Shown: positions 9,484-18,009 of the stretch, piece after piece
How the letters are laid out: the number at the start of each line of letters is the position of its first letter
Numbering within the stretch: position 1 is the first letter of the stretch
NCBI GenBank assembly: GCA_003194525.1
Contig: NBIV01000479.1
Coordinates: forward strand, 1-33,371
Source: Gracilariopsis chorda
Lineage: Eukaryota > Rhodophyta > Florideophyceae > Gracilariales > Gracilariaceae
Length of the DNA: 33,371 nt
Direction: 5' to 3'
Notes under the pieces: model-generated
What the model was told of the DNA's origin: nothing
Seen by the model: only the letters and a program-made list of their open reading frames with translations
The model's database searches: none
Translations under genes and position numbers: made by a program

Positions 9484-9650
9484 GATTGCATCGATTGCCT
9501 CGTTCGTACCTTCCAGACGTGCTTGTAACTTTTCAATCAACTCGATCTGGTTCTTCAAGGTATTCTTTAAGCTTTGCAATTCATCTTGCAAAGCATTCAG
9601 CGTCGGACTGTCATCTGCAGAATTCTGATCTCCAGACTCCTTGCTTCGCG
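9484..9650 (-). pseudogene. Detached coiled-coil tail of the gene 9597-11237
   Basis: In a frame different from the main body, the minus strand encodes an amphipathic Leu-rich stretch (LNALQDELQSLKNTLKNQ, then IELIEKLQARLEGTNEAIDA). This is a typical coiled coil that fits as the C-terminal continuation of the 546-codon frame. The join needs a one-base frameshift near 9650. Translation then runs straight into the LTR at 9483. Confidence 0.55.
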
Positions 9651-11237
9651 TCGCACACGGCCCTTCTTGGTCTGGCTCTCGGTTACGATGCGGTGCTCTT
9701 TGACGCGGCGATCGGCATCCTGCTTCTGTCTGGCGTCTTCCCTGTACTTGCACTTTGCCGCATTGAAGGTGTTTGTTAGATACAAAGCTACTCTTGCGAT
9801 CCGAAGACGGGTTGCATCGTCATTGAACTTAAGCGTCGCATATTTTGTGACAATATGAAGAGCGTTGCACTTCGATGCCACAGTTGAGGACGAAGAGGTG
9901 GTAATGAAATGGTTCACAAACACTTGAACGAGGTCTTCTTTGGCCAGTTGTCTGAAAAGTGCCCTTTCCTTCCACCCATCGTAGCGGCCCAATCGCTTGG
10001 AACTAATACACCAACGCAGGAACTGGCCCACAATCGACTGCAAGAGCTTGAAACTGGATCCGGATGCCATATTCATCAGCTCCTTTGTGCGATATCGAAC
10101 TGTATAGATTTCATTCAGGTCAAGGCAGTTGTACCGGTTTACTTTGAGTCCGGAATACGCCGCAGAACCCTTTCCAACACACCGATTTGAGTTCTCCATA
10201 CGAGCGTCGTCACTGGAAAAGAAGCCGGGGTCGCGAGCTACTGCAAGATCCACCAAACCTTTCCACAACCCCTCTGGAGTATCAGGCTTGTTGCTATTGT
10301 CACCCATCGTGGCTTGAAGTGAATGAATGCTGAGCAGTGCCGCAGCGTTACCCCGGTTACGTGGGCTTTGAAAGATGTCAGCCCTTTCATGGAACAATTC
10401 GTTGTTCCTATTCTTCAAGGTGCGCTCCTGCCTTTGTAACATTTCTCGAAGATCGACCTGTGATTCTTCAGCACCCTCCTCCCCTCTGGCTGTAACATCT
10501 TGACTGAACTCCTCCTCGTGTTCTTCTTCGTTCAAACCCCGCTCAGTATCAACTCCGTCGACATCCAGCACCGCTTCCGTGTTTTCTAAACCACTTCCTT
10601 CCTCTGGGGTCTCTGCAACTACCTGAACAACGTTCATGCCAGCTTGCTCAACACTTTCCACCTCCTGTTCATCTTCCGATAACTGTTTTCCGACTTCCTC
10701 CGTCGAGAACTCCTCGACGTTCTCAACGACGACCCCAACGGGTACTACGGGGTTCCCAGTGACCTCTTCTGCGGTATGAGTGGAGCGTCGTACATTCCTT
10801 GGAGCACCTCCCCTCGCACTTGCAGCATTTGCCCTTCGGGCTTTCATACTTGGGATCAAGATGCGGGTTGGGCTTTCGGATTGCGGATGGGAGTTGCCCT
10901 TTGGAACAGCATTGCCCTTCTTGGCTGTGGAGGTACTCTGAGCTTTGGATGCAAACCCCTGTGATGCTTGACGGTGGCGTACGGGAGAGTTTAACGGCGC
11001 CGCAACGCCTCGCTTTTTCGTCACACCCTGAGCAGCTGTGGAACCCTGCGGAGGTTGGTCCGTGCGAAGTACAGATGGGCCATTCGTACTGCCTTTTGCA
11101 GTCGGTGGACGTTCGTGCGTCAAAGCGGCAGTGTCGGTGGATGTAGCTTTCTTCCGGTACACGGATCGGATTGGTTTTGCGAGCCCACGGCGTGAGGAAT
11201 CGTTGGATTCGAGGTGATGGAAGAGAACGCTCTTCAT
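9597..11237 (-). CDS. Acidic, low-complexity protein with a C-terminal helical domain, possibly recombinase-like; 3' end disrupted
   Basis: 546 codons from the ATG at 11237. Residues 1-180 are basic and Ser/Thr/Ala-rich. Residues 180-290 are strongly acidic (GEEGAEESQ, EEEHEEEF). From about 340 on, the sequence is globular and helical, with FLRWC, ALFRQLAKEDLVQVFVNHF and TSSSSTVASKCNALHIVTKY. That block looks to me like the SAM-like core-binding domain found N-terminal to tyrosine recombinases, as in Crypton-type elements, but no catalytic R-H-R-Y domain follows; it is cut off by a frameshift and an LTR. This is a hypothesis only. A nuclear DNA-binding protein with a coiled coil fits equally well. 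Confidence 0.6.
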   Translation of the reverse strand: MKSVLFHHLESNDSSRRGLAKPIRSVYRKKATSTDTAALTHERPPTAKGSTNGPSVLRTDQPPQGSTAAQGVTKKRGVAAPLNSPVRHRQASQGFASKAQSTSTAKKGNAVPKGNSHPQSESPTRILIPSMKARRANAASARGGAPRNVRRSTHTAEEVTGNPVVPVGVVVENVEEFSTEEVGKQLSEDEQEVESVEQAGMNVVQVVAETPEEGSGLENTEAVLDVDGVDTERGLNEEEHEEEFSQDVTARGEEGAEESQVDLREMLQRQERTLKNRNNELFHERADIFQSPRNRGNAAALLSIHSLQATMGDNSNKPDTPEGLWKGLVDLAVARDPGFFSSDDARMENSNRCVGKGSAAYSGLKVNRYNCLDLNEIYTVRYRTKELMNMASGSSFKLLQSIVGQFLRWCISSKRLGRYDGWKERALFRQLAKEDLVQVFVNHFITTSSSSTVASKCNALHIVTKYATLKFNDDATRLRIARVALYLTNTFNAAKCKYREDARQKQDADRRVKEHRIVTESQTKKGRVRREARSLEIRILQMTVRR

Positions 11238-12125
11238 GTTGTGTATGAAGCTGACGGCGATGAATACGGAACAAACTGGCGACGGTGTGTTGTTTTCTTA
11301 TGCACCTATTCGGATAGCGGTGATGAAACGGAATGACGGCAGCTCTGTGCACTTCAAGACCCGGTTTGGTAATGCTTCAAAACTAAAATCCCTCCCCTCA
11401 CGTCTGGGATCACCAAGGAGGTGGGTAGACCAGCGATGCGTCGTGACTCCCTTACGCACGCGTACGTCACGCTTTATAGACACCAGGCGCGCAACTGTCT
11501 TCTCTACACAGCCACACAGGTCACTCAAAAACACGCTGTGAAACCCCTGGAAACCCCTTTCGGCCTTCCACCCCACACCGTCAGCTCTAAAAGTAAGGCA
11601 AAATGCGTACTATGTGGTCTAGGGCACACGATGGTGCACGTGCCACATGGACTGTGTAATTTCAGAGAGCGCGGTGTTACGTAATGTACAGTGCGCTGTC
11701 AATAAAAAAGGCAGCGCACTGTACTTTAGGTAATATGTTTCTACGCTGCCGTTACCTGTAAACCCCTTCCATCACATGACAGCACGATGTACATTGCTCT
11801 ACGGTCAAAATCTCGATGTACGCATGTACTTGCAGTAACGTTTTTTTACATGCCTTCTTCTCTCATTCAAGTGACACGTTTGTCACCAGCGCAGTTTAGT
11901 GATAGCTTGAAGTGGGGGAACGTTTCCCCCATTCCGAGGAACCTCAGTGTAGCCTGTACCATAGACAATCCACACCTACAACATAATAGACTATCTTTCC
12001 CGGTCCGTAGAGACCTGTACAACCTACTAATGTATTTAATTAAACTAAAAAACCCCTAAAACCAACCTAGAGTAGAAAAAGGCAACGGGAAAAAAGCATT
12101 CCCCCCCCACACACGCACATATTGC
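11238..12125. other. Intergenic DNA with a perfect hairpin near 11.7 kb
   Basis: No convincing gene. Short open frames on both strands lack motifs. It would hold the promoter of the leftward gene ending at 9597; no clear TATA box is seen. The hairpin at 11686-11724 is listed separately. From 11925 on, scattered AACCCC(TAAA) runs begin. Confidence 0.4.
11686..11724. terminator. Perfect 13-bp stem hairpin with AATAAA in the loop
   Basis: GTACAGTGCGCTG (11686-11698) pairs without mismatch with CAGCGCACTGTAC (11712-11724). The 13-base loop is TCAATAAAAAAGG. AATAAA matches the canonical polyadenylation hexamer on the plus strand, so this may be a structured 3' end or a mini-foldback. No adjacent plus-strand gene is recognised. 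Confidence 0.5.
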
Positions 12126-12152
12126 GCAGCGTGCATGGCCAGTGCATGCTGC
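12126..12152. repeat. 27-bp imperfect palindrome centred on TGGCCA
   Basis: GCAGC-G/A-TGCA arms surround TGGCCA. It shares its ATGGCCAGT centre with the larger palindrome at 12196-12234. Confidence 0.8.
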
Positions 12153-12159
12153 AGAATGT

Positions 12160-12239
12160 GCGTGTGTGGAGAATCGAACCCATGATCACCGGTGTGGTAG
12201 CACAGTGGGCATGGCCAGTACCCACTGCGCTACCGCAGC
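12160..12239 (-). other. tRNA-like sequence (pol III A and B box), no closed cloverleaf
   Basis: The minus strand has an A-box-like TAGCGCAGTGG (12232-12222) and a consensus B box GGTTCGATTC (12180-12171) at roughly tRNA spacing. The acceptor arms (GCTGCGG and CACACAC) do not pair and the T stem is poor, so it is not a working tRNA. A tRNA pseudogene or the head of a SINE is likely. Confidence 0.5.
12196..12234. repeat. 39-bp palindrome made of two facing A-box-like halves
   Basis: GGTAGC-A/G-CAGTGGG arms meet at a CATGGCCAGT centre, with only a few mismatches. Each strand therefore shows a TAGCRCAGTGG A-box-like motif. Confidence 0.8.
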
Positions 12240-12324
12240 GATTTTCACTTGGCAAAACACCTCAGCTTTGCTCTTCTTAAAGCAATTAGTGGCGGTGTAA
12301 TGCGTTGTAAAGCGCCAGCTGCAA

Positions 12325-12415
12325 TCCCGTACGTGTACTGCGTGTCATCGCGTGTGCTGCGTGTCATGTGCGTGTGATGCGTGTCACTTGTGTGTAATAC
12401 GTGTGACACGCCACG
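12325..12415. repeat. Short degenerate GCGTGT-CA tandem repeats
   Basis: Units such as GCGTGTCATC, GCGTGTCATG and GCGTGTCACT recur about every 16-20 bases. Confidence 0.65.
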
Positions 12416-12484
12416 GGACAAGCCTGGGCGGGTGGCTCGTGCCAGGTGGCAGCGGCCGGTTGCCGTGGGTGGAAACCCCACTGT

Positions 12485-12715
12485 TACCCGCGTAAAACCA
12501 CCCATAAACTGAAAACCCACCGTAAAACCATCGTAAAACCACTCTATCCTAAAAACCCGAACGCAAAACCTTCGCAATCCTAAAACCCCACTGAAAACCC
12601 TTTGAAAACCGCGCAAAACCACAGAAAACCTGAAAACCTCGTAAATCCTGAAATCCTCCTATATCTATAGAATCCTATAATCCTACAAAACCTGAAAACC
12701 TGAAATCCTAATGTC
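12485..12715. repeat. Degenerate telomere-like (AAAACC/CCTAAA) repeat tract
   Basis: About 230 bases made almost wholly of AAAACC, TAAAACC, GAAAACC and AATCC units at irregular 8-11 base spacing, with CCTAAAACCCC near 12575. The complementary strand is G/T-rich. It resembles an interstitial, decayed telomere-like tract or a simple satellite. The telomere repeat of the organism is unknown to me. Confidence 0.6.
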
Positions 12716-12887
12716 CACGAAACCATCCCCCATTCGTAAATCCAAAAAAACATTGGTCTCTATAGCTATAGACGTGAAAACCCAAAGAGCAGAGTACGGT
12801 GTGTACGCAGGTAGGAGAGTCCCATAGGTGGAGATATTAGACAGAACTAGCTGGTTCATTATCAAACAGCGAACGCAGCCAATGAAG

Positions 12888-13012
12888 GGGACATTTTCGA
12901 TTTGGATGGTGACGAGTTTGAGTTTCGGATGAAGAAAGTGCTGCGAGGGACAAGTTATCTCTATCAAAGGGCTGGTATAGAGTTCTTCAGCGAAGCGTTT
13001 GGAGGTGTGTGA
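12888..13012 (+). pseudogene. C-terminal remnant of the A/B gene family (A-type)
   Basis: The frame GDIFDLDGDEFEFRMKK then VLRG, LYQRAG and FF closely matches the last 40 residues of gene A (ELDIDEFEFRMKKVLRG, LYKRVGMKFF), including a stop at an equivalent position (13010-13012). Upstream the similarity is lost in repeat sequence, so only the C-terminus survives. Confidence 0.85.
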
Positions 13013-13164
13013 GCTTCAAGCAAGCGAGTTACGAAGGGCTTTGGCTGTGCAAGGTATAATGATGACGCTCCAATAGGTCATGTTGGAGTCATTTTCCTTC
13101 GTAGATAGGACGGTGTGTCTGATTAGAACAAATGTGTTGCAATCTGATCACGAACGAATGAAAG

Positions 13165-13518
13165 TCAGCGAATGTTCTTCTTGTACCATTCTTCATATTC
13201 CTCAAACGTTTCTTCCATACCACTGTCTCCTCTCACCTCGGCCTTAATTGACTTGATATCTACACTTGAGGTATTGAAGCCCTCTAAAACACTCTGACCA
13301 AGCTGCAAACTTGTCTCAAAGGACTCTGGATACATTGCACGTGCTCCACGACGCAAGTACTCCTTTTGCGGTGGTGAGCGCGTGGATGATCGCAGCGCGA
13401 CTGACAGCAGCGGCGGCGGCAGCGGTGCCCATCGACGCGGACGAGACGTTCGTGGAACGGGACGTGTACGGGCGGGGCACCGTGTATTTGGTGGACGATC
13501 ATGGCAGAGCGCCAACAT
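13165..13518 (-). pseudogene. C-terminal fragment of a KEA/KefC-type K+/H+ antiporter (RCK/TrkA-N end)
   Basis: The frame ends with YLRRGARAMYPESFETSLQL followed by GQSVLEGF. This matches the end of the TrkA-N/RCK nucleotide-binding domain of KefB/KefC and plant KEA antiporters, where a GA-x3-VPE-x2-E-x-SLQLG motif is diagnostic. An acidic tail (GMEETFEEYEEWYKKNIR) follows. Upstream of about 13390 the frame becomes Arg/Pro-rich and no longer resembles the family. No membrane segments are present in the window, so this is a truncated copy between two A/B-family remnants. Confidence 0.55.
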
Positions 13519-13607
13519 GATTGCGGGGGCGGCGGCGGGGGTCGCGGCGGGCGACGCTGCGCGCAGAACAGGCTACGACGCCAGCGGCAGCGAGAGGTGA
13601 ACTGAAC

Positions 13608-13799
13608 GCTGACGTAGTGAATGACGTTAGTAATGTTCTCGATGCGATGCGCTGCTATCCGTCTTTGTACATACGCATAGGGGATGTGCATTTCACAGCG
13701 AAATTTAAACGTAGCGGAGCTACTTTAATGAACAAGAGCACATACCGGCTGCTCTCTTCAGAACCGTACAAGTTCATCGAAGCGAGATTGCATTAAAGG
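13608..13799 (+). pseudogene. C-terminal remnant of the A/B gene family (B-type)
   Basis: The frame has LDAMRCYPSLYIRIGDVHF and then a YRLLSSEPYKF ending. This parallels the last 60 residues of gene B (LLRAMEKLFINIGDSYF and QRLLSSKPYKF). The stop (13797-13799) lies a few residues beyond that of gene B. Upstream is a GC-rich stretch with no similarity to the family. Confidence 0.85.
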
Positions 13800-14121
13800 T
13801 TGAACCTGAAATAATCGAAAGGAGAGTTATTTCGCCTTGAGAACAAGTTTGATGGGGCCAATGGGGCGGGAGAGCAAACATGTCTTCCAGATCCCACGAA
13901 AGGACTCGTTCCTGCCCCATCCTCGGGCCTTCCATGTTCTGGAATGGACTTCGATGTGGTTTTTGGTGAGTGCTCAAACACGTTGTGATGCGGGGCTTCA
14001 TAGCTCTCAGAAAGCATGAAATTGAGAGGTACTCCGCGGAGCGAAAGCCAAGTTCCACCAGAGCCGGTGTTCGATCTGTCATTGAGAGTGGCGTTAGAGG
14101 GAATACTTCGTCAGTACATCG
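13800..14121. other. No recognisable gene
   Basis: Open frames on both strands (for example 13774-14082 minus, with an ATG, 102 codons) have no motif I can name. They may be decayed coding sequence. Confidence 0.3.
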
Positions 14122-14547
14122 TCACTGGCTTTCGCCTTCTACGAATAGAATGCCTTCAACGAACCAGTGCAATCTTCGACCAGGGTCATAGTATTCGATT
14201 ACACCACGGAGTACAGTGCCACGTCCTTCTACCTGCAGAACTACGGGCTTATCGTCGTCGGCGTACGCGTCGTCACTGTCTCTCTGAATGGTCCTGCGGT
14301 GTTGCTCGCCGTCATCGTTGGTGCAACCGCGTTGGACGCTCTCCGGGTCGTCTCCCTTTCTCTTTCCTATGGGTTTTCGCTTGTTGATAACGCGTAGTGG
14401 CCCTGGCTTCTTGGCAGCTCCCCAACGTCTCAGAGCTCCAGCGCGCCGGCAGCATGAGACACCGCAGTATTTGCCTCGTCCGTAGCTGTTTCCACGCAAG
14501 ATGTCAGCGTTCGATTCTACAAGATAACTCCAATAAGCGAGATGCAT
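14122..14547 (-). CDS. Small basic protein with a possible Tudor-like C-terminus, probably partial
   Basis: 141 codons from the ATG at 14547. A Cys-containing start (YCGVSCCRRAG) is followed by a highly basic linker (VINKRKPIGKRKGD) and an acidic stretch (DSDDAYADDD). The end has GRGTVLRGVIEYYDPGRRLH, like the strand-turn-strand of Tudor/agenet chromatin-reader folds (G-x-V-x2-YD-x4-H-x-V). The usual following YDDGD is missing, so the domain would be incomplete. The call rests on a single motif. Confidence 0.3.
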   Translation of the reverse strand: MHLAYWSYLVESNADILRGNSYGRGKYCGVSCCRRAGALRRWGAAKKPGPLRVINKRKPIGKRKGDDPESVQRGCTNDDGEQHRRTIQRDSDDAYADDDKPVVLQVEGRGTVLRGVIEYYDPGRRLHWFVEGILFVEGESQ

Positions 14548-15760
14548 GTGACGGATCGTACGTACGTTCCGTTATGTTCTCTCCCACAAACTTCGCAAAC
14601 GGCCACCATTGTGTACTTTCTTTCTCACTCTTCCTTTGCAGACTTTCGTGCCAGTTGATTTCCGACATTAGCTACGCTTTGGCATACCCGTGAAAGAGAG
14701 AGAAAGAACTTCGGCAACCTTGACAATAGTTTCGCTTATGTACTTCGACTTTCGCTTCACAGGGATAAACCGGCATCACGGCTCGTCACAGTTGTCACGC
14801 CCACACCATAACGATAACAGAGACAGGCGGCCCGCCGTACCGATGATAAGGGTGTCAAAATGAATGATTGTGCCCTCCAACAGTTGCCGTCCCATGCGCT
14901 CAGAGCGCCCCTAACCATTCGGCCACATCTCGTTGATGCATCCCCTTATAGACTTCACCACCAATACCATTAAAGGAAACTGTCGTGCACGGCCAAGATG
15001 GGGGATATCCACGCGAAGGCGTTCGGGACCTCCCTCTCAGGGGGGTAGCACGGCAGTAGAGCCTCTCCCTTGGTGGGCACGTGTACCGGGCGTAACTCCG
15101 GGGCTCACCTTTACGACAGGCGTCGGGAGAGTCGGGGTGCTTAGAAGACGCGCGTCAGCGGAGAGCTGCACACGACCAAGTCGGTAGATGACGTCACAGA
15201 CGGAGGAACAAAGCACGCGCGAGCGGTGTAAACCTCGCGATGCGGGTGCGTATCCTCGAATACGAGAGACCAGGACGACGGCTGACACCGGGTAACGGGG
15301 CGGCGCAACCTGCAAAACAGTGACAAGAAACTAGTGAAAACACAGGACAGACACGCGGAATGCGGGGTTAGTGTTGTAGACGCCGCGAGGCGGATGAGCA
15401 AACCTACACAGGGTGGCGACTCTCCAGGAGGAAGATATCACTCACCAAGGGTGGATGTTCAGAGCCGAACACTCGGTTGTCCTCTTTACTTCCCCAAAGT
15501 TGGGCCGAGCTCACACGCTAAAGTAGCGGTGGTCAGCCACTGTACAGTGGGTAATTATTATAATATCTAGAATATTAAATAATATTAAATAAATACTAGA
15601 AATACCCCAACATTGGGTGAAACCGAGAAATAAACAAATAAATATCCAAACTATCCCCGAAATGAGGCCAAGCCACAATACACGTGGGAAGCCAATCCAG
15701 CAATGCTGTGCACACCAAAGAAAGTACTCCACGCCTCCACTGCATTGCAGGTAGTATGTA
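14548..15760. other. About 1.2 kb without a recognisable gene
   Basis: Between 14870 and 14935 the minus strand has a tRNA-like start (TGGCCGAATGGTTAGGGGCG) without a B box. 15040-15320 is GC-rich. 15555-15620 is AT-rich with ATATTAAATAATATTAAATA repeats. Open frames on both strands carry no motifs. Confidence 0.4.
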
Positions 15761-16664
15761 TCATCCGCAGAAGCGAGCACATGCCGCGAAACGCGTTGCA
15801 CTACAGAAACGGTTGCTTTCGTTTGAGACTTGTTCTGTTCTCGGCTTCTCATCAAGCTCATGTAACAGCCTACTAGAAGAAGCGCTACCTCTCAGACGTT
15901 CACTTCGTTCCCCACGAACAGCATCCAGTCGACTGGCCTCAGCTGCACAGCCACCAAATCCGCCAGAGCTTTTATCATCAGTGCGTCGGCCGCCAACGTT
16001 CCAGCTGCGGCTGTCCGCAGTGCGATGCACCCATCTCATAATCTCCTCGAATTGATCGTCATGTTGGTCGCTCTCACAGGATGCCAATTCCTGTGCAAAA
16101 ACCTTCCCTGAGTCGATGCATATCCGTGAACCCGCGCATGTCATCCGCACAAAGTCGAAGAGATATTTCCAGTCCTCACCCTTTCTTAAAGCCCATGACA
16201 CATACGAACTCGAACTCGACTCCAGCGTGGCCGTCAGGCAGCATTTCCTTCAGTATGCTGACGCGCCAGCCTTTCTCTCGCTAATTGCTTAAGCATTCCA
16301 CGCCCCACGTGTGCATTGGGCTTATGTTCCAGCGCATGCATCGCGCCCATACGAATGTCTGCAGACGACGTTAACGACGAGAAAGACGCGTAACAGCAGT
16401 AGGAAACGAGTACGAAAGGGTTTTGACGGCACTCCCAGCATCATTCAACAACGCAAAGAACACCAAGGGTGGTTTGAGCTCTGACAATAACGCATCCATA
16501 TTCTGCAGGTGGCGGGCCGCGACGAAGAAGTTCTACCGCTGCACACCAGCCTGGGGGAAGGTAGCGGTGGCATACCGCACCTGAGCCAGACCGGAGGAAG
16601 GTTTCAAATCGCTGAAAATATATCTCTCGCCGCGGTGCGAGACAAGCACCTTCATCAATGATAA
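15761..16664 (-). pseudogene. Frameshifted remnant of an unidentified protein-coding gene
   Basis: Several protein-like segments follow each other in different minus-strand frames: RYIFSDLKPSSGLAQVRYAT, then (after a stop) ARHLQNMDALLSELKPPLVF, then GAMHALEHKPNAHVGRGMLK, then HAGVEFEFVCVMGF and EDWKYLFDFVRMTCAGSRIC with a Ser/Arg-rich tail. Their order, hydrophobic pattern and even spacing suggest one helical-repeat protein broken by about four indels or stops. I could not name the family. Confidence 0.4.
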
Positions 16665-18009
16665 CATCGTCGCGGGCGAGCAGGAGCCCCTGGGAGGTGG
16701 GGAACGGGTGGCTTTAATTAATGTTATTATTGTACTGTCGCGACGCGCGCGCTGCCAAATGGCTCGAAAATGGCGCCAAGTTGTGATGTGGCGCGCCAGG
16801 CGGTGCAAGCGGCGCGCCAAGCGGAGGCGGCACGCGTCGCGCGCGCGGGGCGCGACGTGCCGCCCGCCGGCGCCGCCGGAGCTTGCCGCGCGCGCCACAC
16901 GTGCGACGCGCTGCCACGGCGGCCGTGGCCGCTTGGCGCGGTGACCTCTTGCGCGCGTGCTGCGCCGCCTGCGCTTCGTCGCGATCGCGCTGCGCGGCGT
17001 GCTGATGTTCGCGCTCGCTCGCTGCTGGCGGTGGTGCACCATGTATCTTACTCCGCTCTGTTCGTCGCTCCTGTGCTGCCGTGTGGAACGGTGCGCTCAC
17101 TTGTCGCCCTTGGCGTGGCGCCAAAACGTCCGCCAACGCCTTTGCACCAGTCCACGCTCACCTCGCGTTGTAGCTCAGTGAACGCTCACAATGCTCGCAC
17201 CTCTTCTTCTCCATCACGCCGCGTGGAGCCTGTAACCAGTGGCGCTCAACGCGATCCACGCCGGGCTGTCAAATCAAAGTCACGTTCGTTCCACCACGCC
17301 ACCTGCGCCCTACTGCCGATTCTCACCGCCGCAGCGCACGCAACCCTTGCAGAGGACGCGCCTGCCTCTGATCCTTTAAGCTTCATACTGTAAAAGGGCT
17401 CCAAATCAATGCGCTCTTCGATCGAATTCTAGGCTACACTGTCATAGTGCTCTTGGTGCACGCAACTATCGGAGCAATCATTGTCTCGATCGACGGCATT
17501 ATTATAAGGCAAAAAAATGCGCGGCATAAGTAGAGCAAACGTGTCTTTGAGAAACGAACAATGCTGCAACGCCTACGCGAGCAGGTAACCGTGCGTCAGC
17601 GCTCCCTGTTCGTCACGCACGACATGCATGCCAATTGTGCTCCACTGGGGCGCGGACCAGTCCGTGCATCCTTCGTGTTATCCGCTGTTTGTTCTTGCGT
17701 GCGAATGTTTGCGCGTTACCATTGGTATTTGGATGTTATGCTTTTATCAATTTTCTATTTGAGAGAGCGGCTTGCGCTCGTGCTGCGCCATGTTGCAGAC
17801 CGTTTGTGCAGCCCGTTGGCCTCTTGCGAGGCCAGCGCCAGGAGAACGCGACACGTTTGCGCGCTGTAAATTGAAACGTGGCCTTAACCAAACGGGCTCT
17901 ATGATAACCGCGTCCTCGCTTTATCGACAAACACGTTGCATCACTCCAAGCACAGCCCCTTCAACATTTCCCGCTTGTGCTATGCATGCCCTCGTGCTGA
18001 TGTTTCGAA
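16665..18009. other. CpG-rich island and upstream region of the APH-like gene
   Basis: 16735-17010 is extremely GC-rich with many GGCGCGCC and GCGCGCG runs, unlike the rest of the window. Long frames in this part on both strands are Ala/Arg-rich composition artefacts. 17400-18000 is of normal composition, has no motif-bearing frame, and would include the promoter of the gene at 18010. A TATTATAAGG stretch lies near 17500. Confidence 0.4.

Noticed and set aside
14870..14935. tRNA gene on the minus strand (TGGCCGAATGGTTAGG)
   Set aside because: It has an A-box-like start but no T-arm or B box, and no pairing acceptor end.
16714..17393. Long Ala/Arg-rich open frames on both strands of the CpG island
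   Set aside because: Several overlapping frames are open at once on both strands, which is what high GC content produces. No motifs or ordered domains are visible.
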